The position numbers and the translations under genes were made by a program. From positions 1-64,000 of the forward strand of contig NZ_QJJQ01000004.1 of NCBI RefSeq assembly GCF_003201975.1: 64,000 nt of DNA, given 5' to 3'. Position 1 is the first letter of the stretch, and the number at the start of each line of letters is the position of its first letter. Source of the DNA: Pseudogracilibacillus auburnensis. Its GTDB lineage: Bacteria > Bacillota > Bacilli > Bacillales > Amphibacillaceae. Below, piece by piece: positions 1-7,914 of the stretch. The notes beneath the pieces are model-generated. The model was not told the DNA's origin and did not search any database. It saw only the letters and a list, made by a program, of their open reading frames with translations.

Positions 1-50
1 GCGTAGTGATACGTGAAGCTGACGAATACTAATAGATCGAGGACTTAACT
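1..50 (+). rRNA. 23S ribosomal RNA, 3' end (partial)
   Basis: The first ~50 bases match the conserved 3' tail of Bacillaceae 23S rRNA (the ...GATCGAGGACTTAACT ending). The gene enters from the left edge. The exact mature 3' end is approximate. It is followed by a ~93-bp AT-rich spacer and then 5S rRNA, the usual rrn order. Confidence 0.9.
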
Positions 51-143
51 AAGCTTTATATTGAACGTTGATTATAGCAGTTCTTATTTAGTTTTGAAGG
101 TATAATTTGCATTTTTTGCAAGTTATAACTATAATGTTTATTT

Positions 144-260
144 GTCTGGTAGTTACAGCGGAGAGGTCACACCTGTTCCCATCTCGAACACAGTAGTTAA
201 GCTCTCCAGCGCCGATGGTAGTCGAGGCTTTGCCTCCGCAAGAGTAGGACACCGCCAGGA
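144..260 (+). rRNA. rrf: 5S ribosomal RNA
   Basis: This is a typical firmicute 5S of about 117 nt with the conserved core GAGGTCACACCTGTTCCCAT, the AAGCTC segment and the 3' GAGTAGGACACCGCC. The 5' (TCTGGT) and 3' (ACCGCCAGGA) ends pair as helix I. The ends may be off by a few bases. Confidence 0.93.
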
Positions 261-370
261 AAATTCTTCTTAAGAATTCATATCGCAGGTGGGGCATGCG
301 ATGAGTGCTATTGCATGACAAAGCCCAATTCAGATCATTTTTGCATATTAATTAAATTATTTATTCATAT

Positions 371-447
<77 letters not shown>

Positions 448-536
448 AAATTATTTAATAAATGATACTTATAATGCAACCAACCAAATAATGTTCCTTA
501 ACTATTATTTGGATTTTTATATAACTAAAAATATAA

Positions 537-613
537 GGTCCGGTAGTTCAGTTGGTTAGAATGCCAGCCTGTCACGCTGGAGGTCGCGGGTTCGAGTCCC
601 GTCCGGATCGCCA
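537..613 (+). tRNA. tRNA-Asp (GUC)
   Basis: Cloverleaf with anticodon GTC, T-loop GGTTCGAGTCC, acceptor stem GGTCCGG pairing with CCGGATC (one G-U), discriminator G73 and encoded CCA. It is the last gene of the rrn/tRNA transcription unit. Confidence 0.95.
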
Positions 614-626
614 TTATTTAACAAGC

Positions 627-654
627 ATACATGTTATAAAACATGTATTTTTTT
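627..654 (+). terminator. Rho-independent terminator of the rrn-tRNA unit
   Basis: An 8-bp stem ATACATGT / ACATGTAT with a 6-nt loop is followed by a T run. It lies 14 bp after tRNA-Asp and separates the RNA operon from thiL. Confidence 0.75.
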
Positions 655-793
655 GTGTTTTATCCTTTTTTTATCTGTAAATTGTAAAGTGAATGAATAA
701 GCATATTTAATAAATTGAAATTACATGGAATTAATGAGAAAATACGGTATAAAGTGTGATTTTAGCTTATAATTTAAAAAGGTGAAAGAAAAT

Positions 794-1762
794 ATGGATG
801 AATTTCAATTTATTAAGTCAATTAAACAAAAAACATACCATCAACACTCACTAATAAAAGGAATTGGTGATGATGCAGCAGTCTTTCGAGATACGACACA
901 TGATATTGTGACAGCTGTTGATACTTTTGTTGATAAAATACATTTTTCTAAACAAACGACTCAACCTTTCCATATTGGCTATAGGGCATTAGCCGCGAAT
1001 ATCAGTGATATGGCAGCAATGGGGGCAATACCAAAGTTTTATCTAGTTTCAATTGTTATTCCGAAAAACGTTGGAGAAAAATCATTGCAGAGTATATTTA
1101 CTGGGATGAGAAAAATCGCTTCTTTATATAAAATGGATTTGATTGGTGGAGATACTGTATCTGGCAGCGTTTTAACTATATCCATTACGATTATTGGCTA
1201 TGTGCCAAAGGGGAAGGCGAGATATAGAAGTGATGCAAAAGATAAAGATGTTGTATTTGTGACAGGTACTTTGGGAGATTCACGTGCAGGGTTACATATT
1301 CTAATGAATAATATAGATGCCTCTTTTACTCATTACTTTATCAAAAAGCACCAAATGCCAACCCCCCGAGTTACTTTTGCAGAATCATTGCGACCGTTAA
1401 AAAGGGTTTCTCTTAATGATGTTAGTGACGGGATTGCTAATGAACTCAAGGAAATAGCAGAAGCTTCCAAAGTGACAATTATGATTAAGGACCAGGAAAT
1501 TCCCGTTAGTGAACATTTTTCACAGTTTTCTCGAACCCAGCAAAATGAATGGAAGTACTTTGGTGGAGAAGATTTTGAACTTGTTGGAACTGTTCCAAAA
1601 CAAGATTGGCCGATAGTAAAAGAAAATGCAAAAAAACTAATGTTACGGATATCAAAAATAGGATATGTCACGTATAATGAACAGTTGAATGGACAAGTTT
1701 ATGTAAAGAAGAACAATAAAATTAAATTATTAAATACATTTGGATATATACATTTAAAGTAG
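794..1762 (+). CDS. thiL: Thiamine-monophosphate kinase
   Basis: ThiL phosphorylates thiamine monophosphate to thiamine diphosphate with ATP in the cytoplasm, the last step of coenzyme synthesis. The 322-aa protein shows the ThiL/PurM-fold motifs: GIGDDAA near residues 23-29, the NISDMAAMGAIP segment near 70 and DLIGGDT near 118. Length is normal. A GTG at 782 lies inside the Shine-Dalgarno AAAGGTGA, so the ATG at 794 is the better start. It heads the conserved thiL-tsaE-tsaB-rimI-tsaD run, with 8 bp to the next start. Confidence 0.95.
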   Translation: MDEFQFIKSIKQKTYHQHSLIKGIGDDAAVFRDTTHDIVTAVDTFVDKIHFSKQTTQPFHIGYRALAANISDMAAMGAIPKFYLVSIVIPKNVGEKSLQSIFTGMRKIASLYKMDLIGGDTVSGSVLTISITIIGYVPKGKARYRSDAKDKDVVFVTGTLGDSRAGLHILMNNIDASFTHYFIKKHQMPTPRVTFAESLRPLKRVSLNDVSDGIANELKEIAEASKVTIMIKDQEIPVSEHFSQFSRTQQNEWKYFGGEDFELVGTVPKQDWPIVKENAKKLMLRISKIGYVTYNEQLNGQVYVKKNNKIKLLNTFGYIHLK

Positions 1763-1770
1763 GTGAAATG

Positions 1771-2238
1771 ATGAATACCTATGAAATAGTAACTCATTCA
1801 GAAAAAGAGACAATGACTATTGCTGAAACGATTGCAAACTTGCTACAACGTGGAGATGTACTAACACTTGACGGGAATTTAGGCACTGGTAAAACAACTT
1901 TTACAAAAGGTCTTGCTAAAGGATTACAAATTAAGCGCGCGGTAACTAGTCCAACTTTTACGATTGTGAAAGAATATACAGGCACCCTACCACTATATCA
2001 TATGGATGCCTATCGATTGGAAAATTCAGATGAAGATATTGGTTTTGATGAATATTTTTATGGCAATGGGATCTGCGTTGTTGAATGGGCACAATTTATC
2101 GAAGAATATTTACCAGAAAATCGTCTCCAGATAACATTAACGTTTTTGAATCAAGACGATAGGAAAATTACTTTTCAGGCTACAACTGAACATTTCAGTA
2201 ACGTGATCAACAAATTGAAAAATGCAAAATTGAAATAG
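1771..2238 (+). CDS. tsaE: tRNA threonylcarbamoyladenosine biosynthesis ATPase TsaE
   Basis: TsaE is the ATPase that works with TsaB and TsaD to make the t6A37 modification on ANN-decoding tRNAs. Walker A GNLGTGKT lies at residues 35-42, followed by the family motifs SPTFTIVKEY and HMDAYRL. The 155-aa length is typical. Two adjacent ATGs exist (1768 and 1771). The AGGTGA at 1761-1766 is better spaced for the second. It is translationally close to thiL and lies 20 bp before tsaB. Confidence 0.95.
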   Translation: MNTYEIVTHSEKETMTIAETIANLLQRGDVLTLDGNLGTGKTTFTKGLAKGLQIKRAVTSPTFTIVKEYTGTLPLYHMDAYRLENSDEDIGFDEYFYGNGICVVEWAQFIEEYLPENRLQITLTFLNQDDRKITFQATTEHFSNVINKLKNAKLK

Positions 2239-2258
2239 AGAAAGTTGGGGGGCATTAA

Positions 2259-2957
2259 ATGTATACACTTGCCATCGATACTTCTAACCAAGTGTTAGGA
2301 GTCGCTATTACAAAAGGGAATGATTTAATCGTGGAGATGATAACAAATATAAAGAAGGATCACTCTAGTCGTTTAATGCCAGCAATTGTAGATGTAATGG
2401 AAAAGGTAGACATCAAACCTGACCAATTGGATAAAATTGTTGTAGCAAATGGACCGGGTTCCTATACAGGTACAAGAATTGGTGTAACGACAGCTAAAAC
2501 ATTGGCTTGGGCGCAGGGGATTCCTATTGATACGGTATCAAGCCTTAAAGCCATTGCATATAATGGAAAGCAATTTACTGGATATATATGTCCTTTTTTT
2601 GATGCACGACGTAAGACAGTTTTTACTTCTCTTTATAAATGGGAAAATAATGAACTAATGGAAGTAAAAGATGAGTGTAATGTTTTAATGGAAAAATGGC
2701 TAACTAAATTAGCAGAATTAAATAAGGAAATATTATTTCTAAGTCCACATATGGAAGTTTTTAAAGAAATGATTTTAGCAAAACTTCAACATAATGCGAT
2801 TATCCATAAAGATTTTCTCCATTTACCGAAACCATCTAATTTAATTTTAATAAGTGAGAAACACAAGAATGTGCCAGTACATATAGTTGCTCCAAATTAT
2901 TTGCGAATGACAGAGGCTGAATCGAACTTGCTGAAACGACAAAAAGGAGAAAAGTAA
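2259..2957 (+). CDS. tsaB: t6A tRNA modification partner TsaB
   Basis: TsaB is the ASKHA-fold dimerisation partner of TsaD in t6A synthesis and forms the TsaBDE complex. The N-terminus MYTLAIDTSNQVLGVAI and the segment VVANGPGSYTGTRIGVTTAK are diagnostic for the family. At 232 aa it is of normal length. A G-rich Shine-Dalgarno (TTGGGGGG) precedes the ATG. Its TAA stop overlaps the rimI start (TAATG), suggesting coupled translation. Confidence 0.95.
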   Translation: MYTLAIDTSNQVLGVAITKGNDLIVEMITNIKKDHSSRLMPAIVDVMEKVDIKPDQLDKIVVANGPGSYTGTRIGVTTAKTLAWAQGIPIDTVSSLKAIAYNGKQFTGYICPFFDARRKTVFTSLYKWENNELMEVKDECNVLMEKWLTKLAELNKEILFLSPHMEVFKEMILAKLQHNAIIHKDFLHLPKPSNLILISEKHKNVPVHIVAPNYLRMTEAESNLLKRQKGEK

Positions 2958-3403
2958 TGGCTGAGTTTTCAATTAGAGAGATGTATAAAGCAGATATTAG
3001 TGCGGTGTTACAGGTAGATGAGAAGTCCTTTTCCGCACCGTGGACAAAAGAGGTATACGAGCAAGAAATTTGTCATAATAAATTTGCTCATTATTTCGTT
3101 GTGGAAGAAAGTGAAGCGATTATAGGGTATGTAGGTTTATGGATTGTAGGGGCAGATGCACAAATTACAAATATTGCACTGTTACCTAATTATCGTGGTT
3201 ATAAAATAGGAGAAAAATTATTTGGTTTTGCACTGCAATTTGCTATACAACAAGGTGCAACTCGATTGTCATTGGAAGTACGTGTTTCAAATATAGTTGC
3301 ACAAAAGTTATACAGGAAGTTCGGACTTGTTCCTGGTGGAGTAAGAAAAAGATACTATCCTGATAATGGCGAAGATGCATTAGTAATGTGGGTGAATTTA
3401 TAA
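2957..3403 (+). CDS. rimI: Ribosomal protein bS18 alanine N-acetyltransferase RimI
   Basis: A GNAT acetyltransferase of 148 aa, assigned to RimI by sequence and by its place between tsaB and tsaD, where Bacillus has rimI (ydiD). The acetyl-CoA loop lies in [16 protein letters not shown] and the C-terminal pattern [18 protein letters not shown] is the RimI signature. It overlaps tsaB by one base and tsaD by one base, so the block is one tightly coupled operon. Confidence 0.92.
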   Translation: MAEFSIREMYKADISAVLQVDEKSFSAPWTKEVYEQEICHNKFAHYFVVEESEAIIGYVGLWIVGADAQITNIALLPNYRGYKIGEKLFGFALQFAIQQGATRLSLEVRVSNIVAQKLYRKFGLVPGGVRKRYYPDNGEDALVMWVNL

Positions 3404-4413
3404 TGAACGAAGAAAATATTATTTTAGCAATTGAAACAAGTTGTGATGAAACTGCAGCCGCAGTTATAAAAAACGGTACGGAGATTTTGTCTAATATTGT
3501 ATCTACTCAAATTGATAGTCATAAACGATTTGGTGGTGTTGTACCTGAAATTGCATCAAGACATCATGTACAGCAAATTACGATCGTATTAGAAGAAGCT
3601 TTTGAGCAAGCAAAGGTCACCTGGGATGAAATTGATGCTATTGCAGTGACAGAAGGCCCGGGTCTTGTTGGTGCGTTATTAATTGGTGTAAATGCTGCAA
3701 AAGCACTTGCCTTTGTCAAAGAAAAACCGTTAATTGGTGTACACCATATCGCAGGTCACATTTATGCGAATCGATTACAACAAGAATTTGAATTTCCTCT
3801 CCTTGCCCTCATTGTTTCAGGAGGACACACAGAATTAGTTCTAATGAAAGAGCATGGGACATATGAGCTAATCGGAGAAACACTAGATGATGCAGCTGGG
3901 GAAGCCTTCGATAAAGTGGCAAGGACACTCAGGTTACCATACCCAGGTGGACCACATATAGATCGGTTAGCACATGAAGGGATAGCTCATATTCCTTTCC
4001 CACGTGCATGGCTTGAAAAGGGCAGTTATGATTTTAGTTTTAGTGGACTAAAGTCAGCAGTTATTAACTATGTACACAATGTACAGCAACGTGGGGATAA
4101 AGTTATTGTGGAGGACGTTGCAGCAAGTTTTCAAGCAAGTGTTGTGGAAGTATTGACTGAAAAAACATTTAGAGCAGCGATTGAAAATGGTGTAAATCAA
4201 GTTATTGTAGCAGGGGGAGTGGCCGCAAATAAAGGATTACGTACTTCATTAAAAGATCGTTTTCAAGAGACAAAAATTCCGTTATTCATTCCACCAATCC
4301 ATTTATGCACAGATAATGCAGCAATGATTGGTGCTGCTGCAAGCATATTATTTAATGAACAGAAATTTTCACAGTGGGATCTAAACGGAAAACCTTCATT
4401 GCTATTAACATAG
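3403..4413 (+). CDS. tsaD: tRNA N6-threonylcarbamoyltransferase TsaD
   Basis: TsaD transfers the threonylcarbamoyl group to A37 of tRNA with TsaB/TsaE. The 336-aa protein starts [17 protein letters not shown] and carries the metal-binding HHIAGH at residues 114-119, IVSGGHTEL, and [12 protein letters not shown] near the C-terminus. An upstream in-frame GTG (3388) belongs to the ribosome-binding stretch GTGGGTGA, so the ATG overlapping the rimI stop (TAATG) is preferred. It is the last gene of the operon and is followed immediately by a DnaA-box cluster. Confidence 0.96.
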   Translation: MNEENIILAIETSCDETAAAVIKNGTEILSNIVSTQIDSHKRFGGVVPEIASRHHVQQITIVLEEAFEQAKVTWDEIDAIAVTEGPGLVGALLIGVNAAKALAFVKEKPLIGVHHIAGHIYANRLQQEFEFPLLALIVSGGHTELVLMKEHGTYELIGETLDDAAGEAFDKVARTLRLPYPGGPHIDRLAHEGIAHIPFPRAWLEKGSYDFSFSGLKSAVINYVHNVQQRGDKVIVEDVAASFQASVVEVLTEKTFRAAIENGVNQVIVAGGVAANKGLRTSLKDRFQETKIPLFIPPIHLCTDNAAMIGAAASILFNEQKFSQWDLNGKPSLLLT

Positions 4414-4531
4414 TTATGCACAAGGTTATCCACACGCTTGTGGAAAAGTGATTATAATCTTGTTTATACACTAAAAAGAATGTGAATAGAATTGTGTGTA
4501 AAAAATAAAATATAGACAGCACTGTTGATAA
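4414..4531. promoter_or_regulatory. DnaA-box cluster downstream of tsaD
   Basis: There is one perfect DnaA box TTATCCACA (4426-4434) and three one-mismatch boxes: TTATGCACA (4414-4422), TGTGGAAAA (4439-4447, reverse) and TGTTGATAA (4523-4531, reverse). Two-mismatch boxes lie at 4464-4472, 4481-4489 and 4493-4501. From memory, the same position (gcp/tsaD-ydiF gap) carries a DnaA-binding cluster in B. subtilis, so a role in titrating DnaA and timing replication is a reasonable inference. Confidence 0.6.
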
Positions 4532-4741
4532 CTATTAATAACTAACTCAACTTTCGCACCGATAAAACGAAGTGAAACAGTTCGCTTGGTTAAGTTTTAG
4601 GGGCATCTAATGATGTCCTTGACAACTTTGGTATCATGAGTAATTTTATGAAAATTAAGAGTGCCATTCCTTCTCCTACAAAAATAGATTTGATGTTGCA
4701 TAATAAGAAATAAATTATACAGTAACGAAGTGAGCAGCACC

Positions 4742-4879
4742 GTTGATTTTCGCTACGGACAATTGCTTTCCACGGGCAACGCCTCAACTAATTTCATCCG
4801 TTTTTGTCAAAACTTTAGAAAATAGATTTTCGGCTGTTACTTTTCCCGTAGGAGTCAACTGTCCTCCGCTACAATCAAC
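4742..4879. repeat. Intergenic MITE-like repeat with imperfect terminal inverted repeats
   Basis: The element begins GTTGATTTTCGCTACGGAC and ends GTCCTCCGCTACAATCAAC, which are imperfect inverted copies. The inner text (TTGCTTTCCACGGGC ... CCCGTAGGAGTC) resembles a non-coding repeat scattered through Bacillaceae genomes. No coding potential is seen in it. Confidence 0.5.
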
Positions 4880-5220
4880 TATACTAAGTGCAGATTGTTT
4901 TTATCGATGAAATGATGTCCTATTATTTTAAAGTCGCTAATTCCTTCACTAGTGGAGTGTACTTCTGTACGGTGGGACGTTCACTACTAAATGTTACTGC
5001 ACCGTTTATTTCTGCTATTTGATAAGCTTTAGAAGCTAAAGAGCAATGTGCTTAGATGTAAACATGTTTCTAAAGCAAACAAATAATCCAAAGTCAACCT
5101 GAGTACTGTCTCTTCATCCAACATCATTCTACTAAGGCATTACTGTTCATTTCAGTATGCAAAAGTTGAGTAACTAATTAAAATAAATGATAATCTAGTA
5201 GAAATTTGGTGGTTAGAAAA
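4880..5220 (+). other. Intergenic stretch, leader of first rodA-like gene
   Basis: No open reading frame or known RNA is visible. The last bases carry TTGGTGGTTAG, repeated almost exactly in front of the second SEDS gene at 6663-6673. This is probably the ribosome-binding region kept by the duplication. Confidence 0.4.
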
Positions 5221-6396
5221 ATGTCAAAAGACCAATCAAAATATATTCAATTCGATCTTATGATCATTTTAATATCCTTTATTATTATCAGTCTATTAGC
5301 TATTTATAACGCACAACAATTGGGGCAATACCCAGGCCAAAACTTTGTAATGAAACAAATTATTTATTATGCAATCGGGATTTGCGTAATAGCAGCACTC
5401 CAATTTATTGACTTAGATCAGTTGTATAAATCAAGTCTTTATTTATATATATTCGGGATTTTTTTATTAGTATTTCTATATTTTAGTCCTTCATCTATTG
5501 CTAGACCAGTGAATAATGCGAAAAAATGGTTTAATGAAATACCGTTTATTACGATACAGCCATCGGAGTTCGCAAAAATCGCATTTATTTTATTTTTAGC
5601 AATGATTATTTGTAAACATAAGGAAAAGTTTTTAAAACAAACATTAAATAATGATCTTTGGCTCATTTTAAAAATTGTCGTTTTTACCATTATCCCGATA
5701 TCATTTATTTTAAAAGAGCCAGATTTAGGAACATCCCTTGTGTTTGTATTTATCGCTACCATTTTAGTGGTTTTGTCAGGAATTGATTGGAAGATTCTTT
5801 CCCTATTGGTTGTTGGTGGGGTAGCTTCAGTTATATTATCCCTTTTGTTAATTGTTAATCTTCCAGAATTATCGCAAAAAATCTTAGGGATAAAACCGTA
5901 TCAAATTGAACGAGTAATGACATGGTTTGATCCGACACAACAAGTAGACGATGATCGTTTTCAAATTGATCGCTCTCTACAAACGATTGGATCTGGACAA
6001 TTAACTGGAAAAGGCATGAATAGAGCAGAAGTTGCGCTCCCAGAAGCACATACAGACTTTATCTTCTCAATTATAGGAGAAAGTTTTGGGTTTATTGGTA
6101 GTGCGACGGTTATTTTTCTTTTTTTTATACTTATATACAAGCTTGTCACCCTTGGGATGAAAAGCTATCATGTTAACCCATTTGGTGCATACATATGCTT
6201 TGGGTTTATGGGATTAATATTAATTCATACCTTTCAAAATATCGGAATGACAATTGGAATGATGCCAATAACAGGAATTCCTTTACTTTTCGTAAGTTAT
6301 GGAGGTAGTACAACATTATCCACAATGATTACATTTGGTATCGTTTATCGGGTTGCTGTCGAATATACACAACAACAAAGCTATCTCTTTAAATAA
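5221..6396 (+). CDS. RodA/FtsW/SpoVE (SEDS) family peptidoglycan glycosyltransferase, copy 1
   Basis: SEDS proteins polymerise glycan strands from lipid II together with a class B PBP in the membrane. This 391-aa protein has about ten hydrophobic segments and the family motifs IQPSEFAKIA, FDPTQQVDDDRFQIDRS, the PEAHTDFIFSIIGESFG loop and GIPLLFVSYGGSTT, which are closest to the RodA branch. A GTG at 5206 lies in the ribosome-binding region; the ATG at 5221 matches the paralogue's start. It is followed 282 bp later by a close paralogue in the same orientation (tandem duplication). No partner PBP gene is nearby. Confidence 0.88.
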   Translation: MSKDQSKYIQFDLMIILISFIIISLLAIYNAQQLGQYPGQNFVMKQIIYYAIGICVIAALQFIDLDQLYKSSLYLYIFGIFLLVFLYFSPSSIARPVNNAKKWFNEIPFITIQPSEFAKIAFILFLAMIICKHKEKFLKQTLNNDLWLILKIVVFTIIPISFILKEPDLGTSLVFVFIATILVVLSGIDWKILSLLVVGGVASVILSLLLIVNLPELSQKILGIKPYQIERVMTWFDPTQQVDDDRFQIDRSLQTIGSGQLTGKGMNRAEVALPEAHTDFIFSIIGESFGFIGSATVIFLFFILIYKLVTLGMKSYHVNPFGAYICFGFMGLILIHTFQNIGMTIGMMPITGIPLLFVSYGGSTTLSTMITFGIVYRVAVEYTQQQSYLFK

Positions 6397-6678
6397 AACA
6401 ACGTAAGTTCCAATTTTTTATATTTTACGCTTTCTATAAAAAAGCATGCCAATATATGAATCCGTTCATTTTCCTATTGATCCACAGAAGTATACTTAGT
6501 ATATCCATAACCTTTCAGGGAATCTGTCCACTTAATCATAAAATGGGCAACGCAATATCGCTACGTTCGCTAACTAGAAAAAAGTTTTAAAAAGCATTAT
6601 AATGAAACGAGTGAATAACGAAAATGTTCCTCATCTAATAGGTAAACTTAAAATATAGAAACTTGGTGGTTAGACAAA

Positions 6679-7875
6679 ATGTCAAGGAAACAATCACATT
6701 ATATACAGCTAGATCTTATTATTTTATTAATTGCATTAATTGTCGTGAGTGTTTTAGCTATCTACAATGCCCAACAATTAGGCCAGTATGTAAATGCTTC
6801 AGGTAACCATGAAAATTTTGCATTGAAACAAATCATTTATTTTGCGATAGGAATCTCATTTATGGCTGCTCTACAGTTTGTAGATCTAGACCAATTATAT
6901 AAATCTAGTATATATTTTTATATCGTCGGAGTACTATCTGTTGTAATTCTCCACTTTAGTCCCAATTCTATTGCTAGACCTGTGAATAATGCAAAAAGTT
7001 GGTTTAATGGAGATATGATTCCATTTTTTACGATTCAACCATCGGAATTCGCTAAAATAGCCCTTATTTTATGTTTGGCAATGATCATTGTCAAACACAA
7101 GGAAAAATATGAAAAAAGCACGGTAAACAGTGATTTATGGCTCATTCTTAAAATAGTTATTATTACACTAATACCAGTTGCCTTTATTATTAAGCAACCA
7201 GACTTAGGTACGTCCATTGTATTTTTCTTCATTGCTGGGATACTCATTATTTTGTCAGGGATCGATTGGAAAATTCTTTCCGTTTTAATTGTTGGGGGAG
7301 CCGCGTCTCTTGTTTTAGCCATTCTACTCATTGTAAATTTTCCGGAACTTGCTCAGACCGTATTAGGGATCAAACCATATCAAATTGAACGGGTGATGAC
7401 ATGGTTTGACCCGACACAACAAGTGGATGATGACCGTTTTCAAATTGATCGTTCACTTCTTACGGTCGGTTCCGGACAATTGACAGGAAAAGGGATGAAT
7501 CATGCAGAGGTAGCTCTACCGGAAGCACATACTGATTTTATCTTTTCTATCATTGGTGAAAGTTTTGGATTTATCGGTAGTTCCATTGTTATTTTTGTGT
7601 TTTTCTTGCTTATTTATAAATTAGTTACACTCGGTATGAAAAGTTATGAATTCAATCCATTTGGTTCCTATATCTGCTTCGGATTTATGAGTTTGATCCT
7701 AATTCATACGTTTCAGAATATCGGAATGACGATTGGCATTATGCCGATAACAGGAATACCATTATTGTTTGTCAGTTACGGTGGTAGTACAACATTATCG
7801 ACAATGATTGGTTTTGGGATTGTATATCGTGTAGCGATTGAACAATCAAAGCAAAAAGATTTTCTATTCAATTAA
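6679..7875 (+). CDS. RodA/FtsW/SpoVE (SEDS) family peptidoglycan glycosyltransferase, copy 2
   Basis: This is a 398-aa paralogue of the preceding gene, nearly collinear with it and identical over long stretches such as FDPTQQVDDDRFQIDRS and PEAHTDFIFSIIGESFG. It has the same multi-pass topology. The main length differences are a short insertion near residues 34-38 (VNASGNHE region versus PGQ in copy 1) and a GDM insertion before the FFTIQPSEFAK motif. It has its own GGTGGT ribosome-binding site and may have its own promoter in the gap. A strong bidirectional terminator follows. Which copy serves elongation, sporulation or stress cannot be told from sequence. Confidence 0.88.
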   Translation: MSRKQSHYIQLDLIILLIALIVVSVLAIYNAQQLGQYVNASGNHENFALKQIIYFAIGISFMAALQFVDLDQLYKSSIYFYIVGVLSVVILHFSPNSIARPVNNAKSWFNGDMIPFFTIQPSEFAKIALILCLAMIIVKHKEKYEKSTVNSDLWLILKIVIITLIPVAFIIKQPDLGTSIVFFFIAGILIILSGIDWKILSVLIVGGAASLVLAILLIVNFPELAQTVLGIKPYQIERVMTWFDPTQQVDDDRFQIDRSLLTVGSGQLTGKGMNHAEVALPEAHTDFIFSIIGESFGFIGSSIVIFVFFLLIYKLVTLGMKSYEFNPFGSYICFGFMSLILIHTFQNIGMTIGIMPITGIPLLFVSYGGSTTLSTMIGFGIVYRVAIEQSKQKDFLFN

Positions 7876-7877
7876 AG

Positions 7878-7913
7878 AAAAGGCTTGTAAGGAATTTCCC
7901 CTACAAGCCTTTT
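7878..7913. terminator. Bidirectional Rho-independent terminator between convergent genes
   Basis: A perfect 12-bp stem AAAAGGCTTGTA / TACAAGCCTTTT with a 12-nt loop sits between the rodA-like copy and ydiF, which converge here. U/A runs on both sides allow termination in both directions. Confidence 0.88.
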
Positions 7914-7914
7914 A

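Noticed and set aside
1333-1671. Minus-strand open frame inside thiL
   Set aside because: It lies antisense to a well-supported gene, has no ribosome-binding site and no domain; the same holds for the many antisense frames under ydiF, metN, groEL and the ABC genes.
5439-5762. Minus-strand frames under the SEDS genes
   Set aside because: Shadows in AT-rich membrane-protein genes; the same shadow appears under both duplicates.
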